This document shows, one piece after another, positions 1 through 6,336 of a stretch of DNA of 8,885 bases (positions are counted from its first letter, which is position 1; every line of letters begins with the position of its first letter). The notes under the pieces were generated by a model. It had not been told where the DNA came from. It saw nothing but the letters and a program-made list of their open reading frames with translations, and ran no database searches. A program made the position numbers and the translations under genes. Source of the DNA: an uncultured Bacilli bacterium (lineage in GTDB: Bacteria > Bacillota_I > Bacilli_A > RF39 > UBA660); contig CANPYQ010000047.1 in assembly GCA_947588865.1 (NCBI GenBank), forward strand, positions 1 to 8,885, read 5' to 3'.

Positions 1-88
1 CAAGCAAAAGATATTATAAATTATTCTCATGTCTTTTTCAATATTTAGGTGTTGCACTTCAAACAAAAATTTTCCATATATAAAATAT

Positions 89-117
89 TTGACATATTTT
101 TAAAAATATGATAAACT
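89..117 (+). promoter_or_regulatory. Predicted sigma-A promoter of rpmB
   Basis: A perfect TTGACA (89-94) is followed after 17 bases by TAAACT (112-117), preceded by TG at 109-110, which makes an extended -10. The start of transcription would fall near 124, giving a leader of about 33 bases that carries the GGAGGA ribosome site at 145-150. The -10 matches consensus at four of six positions; the -35, spacing and TGn make up for it. Confidence 0.75.
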
Positions 118-156
118 CATATGGCATAGGAAAAAACTTTGAACGGAGGAAATATT

Positions 157-336
157 ATGGCAAAAAAAACAACTTGTAAAAAACCACTTGCTGGAAATAG
201 AAGGTCTCATTCTTGTAGAGCAACTAGACATACTCAAAAAGTTAATTTACAATTAGTTACTTTAGAGGATGGAACTAAAGTTAGAATGAGTGCAAGAGAA
301 AAAAGAACATTAAATAAGACTGAAAAAGTAGCTTAA
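157..336 (+). CDS. rpmB: 50S ribosomal protein L28
   Basis: This 59-residue basic protein is L28, a component of the large ribosomal subunit. Seen in the sequence: it begins MAKKTTCKKPLAGNRRSHS, has the conserved core HTQKVNLQLVTLEDGTKVRMSARE, and ends in a Lys/Arg-rich tail, which is the normal layout and about the normal length for the family (roughly 60-65 residues). The two cysteines (Cys7, Cys20) do not form CxxC pairs, so it looks like a zinc-free form. I chose the ATG at 157 because GGAGGA at 145-150 sits 6 bases upstream. An in-frame TTG at 139 would extend the protein through that ribosome site and is not believable. The gene stands alone behind its own promoter and ends inside a palindrome shared with the converging gene. 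Its last three residues (KVA) are encoded within the terminator stem. Confidence 0.95.
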   Translation: MAKKTTCKKPLAGNRRSHSCRATRHTQKVNLQLVTLEDGTKVRMSAREKRTLNKTEKVA

Positions 337-350
337 TTAAGCTACTTTTT
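323..350. terminator. Bidirectional palindromic terminator shared by rpmB and the converging gene
   Basis: AAAAAGTAGCTTAA (323-336) is followed at once by its exact reverse complement (337-350), a 28-bp perfect dyad. RNA from either strand would form a GTAGCTTAA-type hairpin with five or more U after the stem. The symmetry axis lies exactly between the two abutting stop codons, TAA at 334-336 on + and TAA at 339-337 on -. The whole element is therefore inside the two coding regions and there is no intergenic space. Confidence 0.85.
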
Positions 351-810
351 GATTATCTGGAAAGTCATCGTATAAATAATCATCATCAACTTTATTTTTA
401 GTACTTTCTAAATCTTTCCTTAATGCTTGTAATACTGCTATTTTTGCTTGTAGTGCTGGAATATTTGAACTTTCACTTTTTTCATCAACATTTGTATAAT
501 TAAAATTATTATTCATTTGATTGGAAAGAAACAATTTTATTACAGAATTTATATTAATATTTTTTCCACTTTTATAATCATCAGTAACAATGTCTATTTG
601 GCTTATTATATTTTGAATCATATTTAAGAAACTTTTTATTAAGGTATTATTAGATAATTCTAGTTCTTTTTCTAATTCATTCTTTTTATCTAAATAAAAT
701 TCTTTTAAATTATCTAAGTAATATATATTTAATAAATTTTCTTTTGCAATTTCAGTCCAATATTCTTCTTTTAAAAATATATCACTATAAAAATCTTGTT
801 TTAAAGCCAT
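337..810 (-). CDS. Conserved-looking protein of unknown function, 157 residues
   Basis: I do not recognise the family. The product is hydrophilic, rich in Leu, Asn, Lys and Asp, and predicted largely helical. It has no signal peptide or membrane segment, so it is probably cytoplasmic. Residues about 34-75 (DNLKEFYLDKKNELEKELEL and on) and about 118-140 (PALQAKIAVLQALRKDLEST) have heptad-like hydrophobic spacing suggesting two short coiled coils. An Asn-rich linker (about 83-106) separates them. The C-terminal end is acidic (VDDDYLYDDF, 141-150). The ATG at 810-808 is well supported by an AGGAGGA ribosome site at 822-816 and a promoter just upstream, so I consider it a real gene. It lies 70 bp beyond the deacetylase gene on the same strand and could also receive read-through from it. 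It converges on rpmB and ends inside the shared palindrome. Confidence 0.8.
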   Translation of the reverse strand: MALKQDFYSDIFLKEEYWTEIAKENLLNIYYLDNLKEFYLDKKNELEKELELSNNTLIKSFLNMIQNIISQIDIVTDDYKSGKNININSVIKLFLSNQMNNNFNYTNVDEKSESSNIPALQAKIAVLQALRKDLESTKNKVDDDYLYDDFPDNQKVA

Positions 811-835
811 AATATTCCTCCTATTGTATATAAAT

Positions 836-864
836 ATTCTACCACAATTTTTAAAACTTTTAAA
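836..864 (-). promoter_or_regulatory. Predicted promoter of the unknown gene at 337-810
   Basis: On the - strand, TTTAAA (864-859) is followed after 17 bases by TAGAAT (841-836), preceded by TGG, giving an extended -10. The -35 is weak, the -10 good. Transcription would begin near 829, just ahead of the AGGAGGA ribosome site at 822-816. The promoter lies immediately downstream of the deacetylase stop codon. Confidence 0.5.
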
Positions 865-880
865 GAGTATTATTAAAATT

Positions 881-1942
881 TTAATAAGTTATAACTTTTT
901 TATTATACTTATTATAAAGTAAATTTTGTTCTGAATTTGGAATTACAATTACATCCTTATTACCATCCGATATATATTTATTATTTTCAAGTAAATTAAA
1001 ATTCATTTTAATATCGAAATCTTTGCCATCATTATCATAAGCTCTAATTCTTTTTAAAAATTTAGGATTAAATTCATTAGAAAAAGGAGAATTTTCAGCT
1101 TCCCATCCAACTCTTAATGCCGATTTTGTAATATAATTCTTATTATTATAACTTGTGTTAAAAATATAATCCATGTTAGAATGTTCTAAACTATAAGGTG
1201 AGCCAAAAGGAAGTGCGACAATATTTACATATTTATTTGGAATAATAGTATCCAATATTTCATATATACTTCCAACTTCAACTTTTGTTTTTTGCTCATC
1301 TATATCACTAAAGTTTACATGATTATAGGTGTGATTGCCAACATCATATCCATGTTTAACAAGCCATTTTAATATTTTTTCATTATACTCTTCTTGTCCA
1401 AATAGTGTACCGTTAACAAAAAATGTCGCGGTTACATTAAAATCGGGATATTTTTCTTTAAAACTCTCAAGTATTCCAATAGCTGAATTAGGATCTATTA
1501 TAATTTCTCCATTATTATTTAATCCAGTAACTTTAATATTATTTTCGAGTCCGTCATCAAAGGTTAATATTATTGGACTTTTACCTAATTCCACATCTAT
1601 ATTTCCATCTATGTAATCAGTTAATCTAATCATTCTATAACCTGAATTATAGTAAAATTCTAAATCATTTTTAAATGATTCACTTGTTCTTTGATAACCA
1701 TCTTTATCAATATTACCACCAGTATATTCAGTCTCACTATTTTTCTTATTGTATATACCATGATACATCATAATTGGTACTTTGCCTAATTCATTTACAT
1801 TATTACTTTTATAGTCTTCTATTGTTATTTCTTTTTTTTGTATTACATCCTCATTTTCCGATATATTATCTTTTTCTTCCTGTTTTAAAGTACTACATCC
1901 TGTTAAATAAATAATTAAAAGTAAAAATATTATTTTTTTCAT
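881..1942 (-). CDS. Polysaccharide deacetylase (NodB-like) lipoprotein
   Basis: This 353-residue protein is a carbohydrate esterase-4 type deacetylase predicted to remove acetyl groups from N-acetylated glycans at the cell surface; the substrate (peptidoglycan or another polymer) cannot be told. Residues 1-16 are a lipoprotein signal with lipobox LTGC (Cys16 is the anchor), followed by an Asp/Glu/Lys-rich linker to about 50. The catalytic domain starts at VPIMMYHGI (55-63). It carries the metal/base motif TFDDG (127-131) and the zinc-binding pair in GNHTYNH (His204, His208). ALPFGSP (243-249) stands where the family has its third motif, and Trp280 follows. About 14 residues between TFDDG and TATFFVNG look like a small insertion. 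The start is supported by GGTGAT at 1951-1946, 3 bases from the ATG. It begins 40 bp after ruvB with no hairpin between, so it is probably transcribed with ruvAB. No strong terminator follows; an all-AT 18-bp palindrome overlaps the stop (870-887). Confidence 0.9.
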   Translation of the reverse strand: MKKIIFLLLIIYLTGCSTLKQEEKDNISENEDVIQKKEITIEDYKSNNVNELGKVPIMMYHGIYNKKNSETEYTGGNIDKDGYQRTSESFKNDLEFYYNSGYRMIRLTDYIDGNIDVELGKSPIILTFDDGLENNIKVTGLNNNGEIIIDPNSAIGILESFKEKYPDFNVTATFFVNGTLFGQEEYNEKILKWLVKHGYDVGNHTYNHVNFSDIDEQKTKVEVGSIYEILDTIIPNKYVNIVALPFGSPYSLEHSNMDYIFNTSYNNKNYITKSALRVGWEAENSPFSNEFNPKFLKRIRAYDNDGKDFDIKMNFNLLENNKYISDGNKDVIVIPNSEQNLLYNKYNKKVITY

Positions 1943-1982
1943 AGTATCACCATTAATACTATTTCCAATATTAATTTTTTTA

Positions 1983-2978
1983 TTATTTTTCTTTATAAGG
2001 AATACCTAAATGTTTGTAAGCTTTTTCTGTAACAATTCTACCTCTAGTCGTTCTCTTTAAAAGACCAGTTTGAAGTAAATATGGTTCATATACATCTTCT
2101 ATTGTAGTTTGTTCCTCACCTATTGAAGATGCAATTGCTTCTATTCCTACAGGTCCTCCATTAAATTTTTCAATAATTGATTTAAGAAGATGATAATCTG
2201 TTTCATCAAGTCCCAATTCATCTACTTTTAACTTATCTAGTGCTAATTTAGTTATTTTTAAATCTATGTTACCATTTCCCATAACTATTGCAAAATCTCT
2301 AACTCTTTTAAAAAGTCTATTGCAAATACGTGGAGTTCCCCTACTACGACGAGCAAGTTCTAAAGCCGCATCCTCATCTATTGGACATTCAAGTACTTTA
2401 CTTGTTCTAAGTGCAATATTTTTAAGTTCATCTACGGTATAATAATTTAATTTATTTATTATTCCAAATCTATCCCTTAATGGACTAGTAAGATCTCCTG
2501 CTCGTGTTGTTGCCCCAACTAAAGTAAATGGAGGTAAATCTATTTTTATATTTCTACTAGAATTTTCATTTCCCACTACTATATCTAAAGTAAAATCTTC
2601 CATAGCAGAATACAATATTTCTTCTACAAACCTAGGTATTCTGTGTATTTCATCTATAAATAGTACATCTCCGGGTTCCAAATTAGAAAGTACTGCTGCT
2701 AAATCACCACTCTTTTCTATAGAAGGACCACTAGCTGTTTTTATATTACTTCCAAGCTCATTAGCAATTATAAATGCTAATGTAGTCTTCCCAAGACCTG
2801 GAGGGCCATATAAAAGTACATGATCTAATGGTTCTTCCCTTAATTTTGCAGCCTTTATAAATATACTTAAATTTTCTTTTACTTCACTCTGACCTACATA
2901 TTCATTAAGGTTACTTGGTCTTATATTTTGTTCAAAGCTATCCTCTTGCTTAGCTTCTTCACTAACTATTCTATCCAC
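1983..2978 (-). CDS. ruvB: Holliday junction branch migration ATPase RuvB
   Basis: RuvB is the AAA+ motor that, loaded on DNA with RuvA, drives branch migration of Holliday junctions in recombinational repair. The 331-residue product has the usual family length. It shows the N-terminal RPSNLNEYVGQ (20-30), Walker A GPPGLGKTT (58-66), Walker B FIDEIHR (107-113), the sensor-like VGATTRAG (154-161) and LRDRFG with the arginine-finger region (167-172). A winged-helix DNA-binding domain at the C-terminus includes GGPVGIEAIASSIGEE and LLQTGLLKRTTRGR. The start is GTG (2978-2976), chosen because the protein then begins MDRIVS, the common RuvB N-terminus. A GGAAGG-type ribosome site lies about 7-10 bases upstream (2993-2987). 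It follows ruvA by 445... bases counted from ruvA's start, with a 135-bp AT-rich gap between the two genes, longer than the usual tight ruvA-ruvB spacing. Confidence 0.97.
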   Translation of the reverse strand: MDRIVSEEAKQEDSFEQNIRPSNLNEYVGQSEVKENLSIFIKAAKLREEPLDHVLLYGPPGLGKTTLAFIIANELGSNIKTASGPSIEKSGDLAAVLSNLEPGDVLFIDEIHRIPRFVEEILYSAMEDFTLDIVVGNENSSRNIKIDLPPFTLVGATTRAGDLTSPLRDRFGIINKLNYYTVDELKNIALRTSKVLECPIDEDAALELARRSRGTPRICNRLFKRVRDFAIVMGNGNIDLKITKLALDKLKVDELGLDETDYHLLKSIIEKFNGGPVGIEAIASSIGEEQTTIEDVYEPYLLQTGLLKRTTRGRIVTEKAYKHLGIPYKEK

Positions 2979-2997
2979 CCTGTTACTTCCTTCCTAT

Positions 2998-3022
2998 ATG
3001 ATAAAACTGCCTATATTATCAT
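2998..3022 (-). repeat. Small inverted repeat ahead of the ruvB ribosome site
   Basis: ATGATAA (2998-3004) and TTATCAT (3016-3022) form a perfect 7-bp stem with an 11-base loop. It sits only a few bases upstream of the ruvB Shine-Dalgarno (2993-2987), inside the 135-bp ruvA-ruvB gap. It could be a leader hairpin affecting ruvB translation or mRNA processing. The rest of the gap (3023-3113) is nearly pure A/T with no clear terminator. A stem this AT-rich may be chance. Confidence 0.35.
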
Positions 3023-3113
3023 TAAATTTTTTAATACAAATAAAAATAAAATCTATTTATCAAAATTGTTTTAAAATTTATTTTATTTCTAGTATTTTTA
3101 TAATATTTTCATA

Positions 3114-3668
3114 TCACTTTAACATTAATTTCAATGCTTCTTTTACTTGATCTTCTATATTTAAATCTGATCCTATAGATGGTAATATTTTATTTATATC
3201 TACCTGTTTGTATCCTAGCCCTTTTAATACTTCTATTAATTCATCATAATCTTTGCTAGAACTACTTTCAATACTAGTATTAAGTTTTCCTTTTAAATCA
3301 AGAATTATTTGTCTAGCTACTTTATCTCCTATTTTGGGAAATTTCTTTAAATACAATATATTTTCCCTTTCTATTGCATCTATTATTCCGCTAATAGATC
3401 CAGTTGCAAACATAGGGAGTGCCATCTTACATCCCAATCCTTTAACATTTATAAGTTTTAAAAATAACTCTTTTTCTTCATAACTTTTAAACCCATATAA
3501 ACTAATCTCATCTTCTCTTACATAATGATAAATATATACAAGATATTCTTTACCAAGTTCAAAAGAATAAGCATTAGCTACATATATTAAATATCCTATT
3601 CCATTATTATCTAATACTATATAATTACTTTCTTCTTTAATAACTTTACCTTTTATATATTCATACAT
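3114..3668 (-). CDS. ruvA: Holliday junction DNA-binding protein RuvA
   Basis: RuvA binds four-way junctions as a tetramer and loads RuvB. The 184-residue protein has the expected three domains. An N-terminal OB fold (about 1-62) starts MYEYIKGKVI and includes HYVREDEISLYGF (48-60). Two helix-hairpin-helix motifs follow, around FLKLINVKGLGCKMAL (69-84) and FPKIGDKVARQI (110-121). After a Ser-rich linker (132-138) comes the small C-terminal RuvB-contacting domain with ELIEVLKGLGYK (143-154). I place the start at the ATG 3668-3666 because a near-perfect GGAGGTGAT ribosome site lies at 3683-3675, 6 bases upstream. The open frame continues upstream by 10 codons, but those codons encode the ribosome site. 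It leads a probable ruvA-ruvB-deacetylase transcription unit. ruvC is not adjacent. Confidence 0.96.
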   Translation of the reverse strand: MYEYIKGKVIKEESNYIVLDNNGIGYLIYVANAYSFELGKEYLVYIYHYVREDEISLYGFKSYEEKELFLKLINVKGLGCKMALPMFATGSISGIIDAIERENILYLKKFPKIGDKVARQIILDLKGKLNTSIESSSSKDYDELIEVLKGLGYKQVDINKILPSIGSDLNIEDQVKEALKLMLK

Positions 3669-3686
3669 ATTACTATCACCTCCATA

Positions 3687-3715
3687 AGTATAACACAAAC
3701 AAATGTTAAAAACAA
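3687..3715 (-). promoter_or_regulatory. Predicted promoter of ruvA
   Basis: On the - strand, TTGTTT (3715-3710) is followed after exactly 17 bases by TATACT (3692-3687), preceded by TGT for an extended -10. The predicted transcription start near 3680 falls within the ribosome site (3683-3675), so the leader would be only about 12 bases. The -35 directly abuts the U-tract of the preceding gene's terminator. Confidence 0.65.
3697..3708. promoter_or_regulatory. Possible degenerate LexA (SOS) operator in the ruvA promoter
   Basis: The dyad AAC-AAAT-GTT (3698-3707) matches the inner part of the Gram-positive LexA box, CGAAC-RNRY-GTTCG, including the RNRY centre. The flanking G and C are both replaced by A. 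It lies in the 17-bp spacer of the ruvA promoter, where a repressor would block polymerase. ruvAB is LexA-controlled in Bacillus subtilis (established knowledge); its control here is inference from a weak site. Confidence 0.3.
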
Positions 3716-3716
3716 G

Positions 3717-3735
3717 AAAAAGCCCTCTTGGGCTT
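3717..3735 (-). terminator. Intrinsic terminator of the surface-protein gene
   Basis: AAGCCC (3720-3725), loop TCTT and GGGCTT (3730-3735) form a GC-cored hairpin. Read on the - strand it is followed by TTTTTC. It lies 24 bp past the stop codon of the surface-protein gene and separates it from ruvA. Confidence 0.85.
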
Positions 3736-3758
3736 AATTTTACAATAGTCTTAATTTA

Positions 3759-5057
3759 TTAACTAAAATATTTTTTTAATGATACACCAACACCTATTAA
3801 ACTAAAAATTAACATAAAAATATAAGTATAAACATTATCATAGGTATTTGGATTAGAAACATTACTAGGCTTTTTAGAACCGCTAGTTTCGTCATCATTC
3901 GTACCAGGCTTTTTAATTACATTTCCGTTTTCATCTTCAATATATTCACTTTTAACATATTTAGATACATCAGATCCTTCTTCACCAGATAAAAATTTCC
4001 CACCACTTATAAATTCTTTATGTTCAGTGTTTTCTTCAAATTCTTCACTAATGGAAATAGTATCTTTTCCTTCAGAACTAGTAAAATCACCATCGTAAAT
4101 ATTAATTTCTTTTATAGAAGTTTCTTCTTTGTTATTTGTATACTCAATTATAGCTGAATTATGTTCACTTGTATAATTGCCACCATCAATATTTAACTCA
4201 ACTTCTCCTATATAAGAAGAATTAGATTCAATTTGTATTGCTGCTCCTGTTGCTCCAGTACCTCTACCATACATTTCCTTATAGTCCTTTTCTCCTGTTC
4301 CTGTTATAGTAGCACCTTCTAAATTAATAGAACCTGATGATGCAAAAATACCAGTATGAGATTCAACTGTTGCTTTATATATATTTATATTTGCATATCC
4401 GAATAAATAAATTCCTACTCCACCATCATTTGTATTTTTAATGGATGCTCCATCATAAACATTAATAGTAGGAGCATTAGTTGTATCTTTCAACTTAGAA
4501 TTTACACTTATTCCAGTAGGAGACACCGATCCTTGTACATTATTTAAAATTTTTCCATAAATATCAACAACAGCACCATAGCAATGTGGATTATCTTGAT
4601 CATAAAGATCAATAACTAGTGGATTAGGTCCCTCTATAGTTACATTTTTATCTATAATTAAATGAGTATAATTCTTATCGCCTTCAGTGTTAGAGCCTTT
4701 TACATAAACGACTCCACCTCTATTTCTAGTTTTAGTATTTTTAATACTTCCTGTTCCTGTTAGAATTACTTCTCCTTTAGCAAAAACAATAGTTAAATCC
4801 TGAGTAGAAGTATCAATACTATGATTATTTAGATTAATCGTAATAGGTTTACTAACTGAAACTACTAGAGGTTCTTCTGATAAAGTTACATCTTCCTGTA
4901 ATTCGATTGTACCTCCCGTATCTTTTAATTTATCTATAGCTCCAACAAGTGAAGAAAATTCATCTCCTACTTTAACTTCATTTTCTGCTGCATACACTTT
5001 TGGAACAAATATAGATATGAAACTAAATATAACAAACAATATAATTCTTTTTTTCAT
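3759..5057 (-). CDS. Secreted, probably wall-anchored beta-helix-like surface protein
   Basis: This 432-residue protein has a Sec signal peptide (MKKR then a hydrophobic stretch to about 19, likely cleaved near VYAA, 21-24). Residues about 30-350 are repeated short beta strands rich in Gly, Asn, Thr and Ile (ITINLNNHSI, PTINVYDGASI, INIYKATVESHTGIF, INLEGATITGTG, LNIDGGNY, INIYDGDF). This spacing is typical of right-handed parallel beta-helix (pectate-lyase-like) folds. No catalytic residues are evident, so an adhesin or glycan-binding role is inferred, not shown. FISGGKF then SKYVKSEY (349-372) resembles the SGG-F end motif common in surface proteins of gut Firmicutes. A Ser/Gly/Lys spacer leads to NPNTYD (402-407), a hydrophobic segment (about 411-426) and the tail KKYFS. 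This is a sorting-signal layout with NPNTYD in place of LPxTG; no sortase gene is in the window. The ATG is supported by AAGGAG at 5075-5070, with a rather long 12-base spacer. It is monocistronic with its own promoter and terminator. Confidence 0.85.
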   Translation of the reverse strand: MKKRIILFVIFSFISIFVPKVYAAENEVKVGDEFSSLVGAIDKLKDTGGTIELQEDVTLSEEPLVVSVSKPITINLNNHSIDTSTQDLTIVFAKGEVILTGTGSIKNTKTRNRGGVVYVKGSNTEGDKNYTHLIIDKNVTIEGPNPLVIDLYDQDNPHCYGAVVDIYGKILNNVQGSVSPTGISVNSKLKDTTNAPTINVYDGASIKNTNDGGVGIYLFGYANINIYKATVESHTGIFASSGSINLEGATITGTGEKDYKEMYGRGTGATGAAIQIESNSSYIGEVELNIDGGNYTSEHNSAIIEYTNNKEETSIKEINIYDGDFTSSEGKDTISISEEFEENTEHKEFISGGKFLSGEEGSDVSKYVKSEYIEDENGNVIKKPGTNDDETSGSKKPSNVSNPNTYDNVYTYIFMLIFSLIGVGVSLKKYFS

Positions 5058-5098
5058 TATAAATACACACTCCTTTAGACTCTTTAGTATTTATATTT

Positions 5099-5127
5099 AT
5101 TATATATTTTTTTTAAAATTATTTCAA
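5099..5127 (-). promoter_or_regulatory. Predicted promoter of the surface-protein gene
   Basis: On the - strand, TTGAAA (5127-5122) is followed after 17 bases of A/T-rich spacer by a perfect TATAAT (5104-5099). Transcription would begin near 5092, giving a leader of about 35 bases containing the AAGGAG ribosome site. Confidence 0.75.
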
Positions 5128-5213
5128 TAGTTTTATTATATTTACTATATTTATTGACATTTTATATACAAGATTATTAAAAATTTAGAATATTCATTTT
5201 AAAAAGTTATGAA

Positions 5214-5280
5214 AAGTGTAAGTACTGTGATTTTTAATATAATAAAGTACTTATCTTATTTCTTTACTTACCATACACTT
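5214..5280. repeat. Nested inverted repeats in the gap / surface-protein intergenic region
   Basis: AAGTGTA (5214-5220) pairs perfectly with TACACTT (5274-5280). Overlapping this, TAAGTAC (5219-5225) pairs perfectly with GTACTTA (5247-5253), and TAAGTA could instead pair with TACTTA at 5265-5270. The two inner pairings exclude each other. The element lies in the 260-bp stretch 5058-5317, which holds no convincing gene: the surface-gene promoter is on its left and the gap terminator on its right. Function is unknown. Confidence 0.45.
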
Positions 5281-5295
5281 CACTAATATAAAAGA

Positions 5296-5319
5296 AAAAG
5301 ATAGAATTTTCTATCTTTT
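5296..5319. terminator. Terminator of gap, overlapping its stop codon
   Basis: AAAAGATAGAA (5296-5306), a two-base centre and TTCTATCTTTT (5309-5319) form a perfect 11-bp stem. Read on the - strand it ends in a run of T. Two bases of the gap stop codon (5320-5318) are part of the stem. The symmetry means it could also stop transcription on the + strand. Confidence 0.8.
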
Positions 5320-6322
5320 ACATATTTCCAAAATATTTTGCTGTTCTTACCATTTGTGCAGAATAACTCATTTCATTATCATACCAAGCAATAATTTTAA
5401 CAAGTTGCTTGCCATGTACTTCTATTACTTTAGTAAGTTCACCATCTACAAGTCCTCCAAGATAAGATCCCCTAATATCACTAGATACAATAGGATCCAT
5501 AGTAAGAGCTACAGTTTCATTAGCATTATCTATGAATAATTTATTAATCTCTTCAGCTGTTGTATTTCTCTTAAGTTCCAATGTCAAATCTATCACTGAA
5601 CCTGTTGTAACCGGAACCCTTAAAGCTCCTCCATCTAATTTTCCTTTTAATGATGGAATTACAAGTCCGATAGCGCTTGCCGCACCAGTAGATGATGGAA
5701 CAATATTAGCTGCGCATGCTCTACCTCGTCTTGCCTTAATTCCTTTTTTATGAGCTATATCAAGAGTTGCTTGATCGTTTGTGTATGCATGAACAGTTGT
5801 CATAAAACCTTTTTCAATTCCTATGTTTTTTTCAATTACATTGAGCACAGGAGCAAGACAGTTAGTTGTACAAGAAGCTGCACTTATTACTTCTTCACTA
5901 CCATCTAGTGTATCTTCATTTACATTATAAACTATAGTTTTCAAGTCTCCTTTAGCAGGTGCAGATATTATAACTTTCTTAGCTCCTGCTTTTACATGGG
6001 CTAAAGCTTTATCCTTATCAGTAAAATGTCCAGTACATTCAAATACCTCATCTATCTTAAGCTCACCCCATGGTAAATTTATTGGATCAGTTTCAGAGTA
6101 CACCCTAATACGCCTATCTTTAACAACTATATAATCTCCATCAAAACTTATATCATTAACTCTATAATTTCCATGATTTGTATCGTACTTAAGCAAATAT
6201 GCAAGTTGCTCTGCATCTGTTAAGTCATTAATTGCTACAACCTCAAAATTAGGGTCTTCCTCCATTATTCTAAATACCAATCTACCAATTCTACCAAATC
6301 CATTAATCGCTACTTTAATCAT
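5318..6322 (-). CDS. gap: Glyceraldehyde-3-phosphate dehydrogenase, type I
   Basis: This 334-residue cytoplasmic enzyme oxidises and phosphorylates glyceraldehyde 3-phosphate to 1,3-bisphosphoglycerate with NAD in glycolysis. Seen directly: the Rossmann motif INGFGRIGR (6-14), Asp33 in INDLTD (the residue that favours NAD over NADP), the active-site SAASCTTNCLAPV with catalytic Cys151, and His178 in TTVHAYTNDQ. The phosphate-binding region ARRGRACAANIVPSSTGAA (about 197-215) and the C-terminal WYDNEMSYS are also present. Length is normal for the homotetrameric family. The ATG (6322-6320) has an AAGGAA ribosome site at 6332-6327. It begins 14 bp after the TGS-kinase stop with no hairpin between, so the two genes are almost certainly co-transcribed. 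The usual pgk-tpi neighbours do not follow: a terminator overlaps the gap stop codon. Confidence 0.98.
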   Translation of the reverse strand: MIKVAINGFGRIGRLVFRIMEEDPNFEVVAINDLTDAEQLAYLLKYDTNHGNYRVNDISFDGDYIVVKDRRIRVYSETDPINLPWGELKIDEVFECTGHFTDKDKALAHVKAGAKKVIISAPAKGDLKTIVYNVNEDTLDGSEEVISAASCTTNCLAPVLNVIEKNIGIEKGFMTTVHAYTNDQATLDIAHKKGIKARRGRACAANIVPSSTGAASAIGLVIPSLKGKLDGGALRVPVTTGSVIDLTLELKRNTTAEEINKLFIDNANETVALTMDPIVSSDIRGSYLGGLVDGELTKVIEVHGKQLVKIIAWYDNEMSYSAQMVRTAKYFGNM

Positions 6323-6336
6323 TATATTCCTTCTTT

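Noticed and set aside
870..887. 18-bp AT palindrome as terminator of the deacetylase
   Set aside because: All A/T with no GC core and no U-tract on the - strand, so it is too weak to call as a terminator.
1335..1616. A 93-codon + strand frame inside the deacetylase gene
   Set aside because: It lies antisense to the conserved deacetylase domain (TFDDG region) and is a shadow of it.
3253..3483. A + strand frame antisense to ruvA
   Set aside because: Shadow of the helix-hairpin-helix region of RuvA; no promoter or ribosome site.
5209..5286. 25-codon hydrophobic peptide (type I toxin-like)
   Set aside because: No ribosome site before the ATG, and the hydrophobicity is expected from AT-rich DNA. 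Kept only as part of the small-RNA observation.
5354..5753. Two + strand frames antisense to gap
   Set aside because: Both are opposite conserved GAPDH segments and have no start signals.
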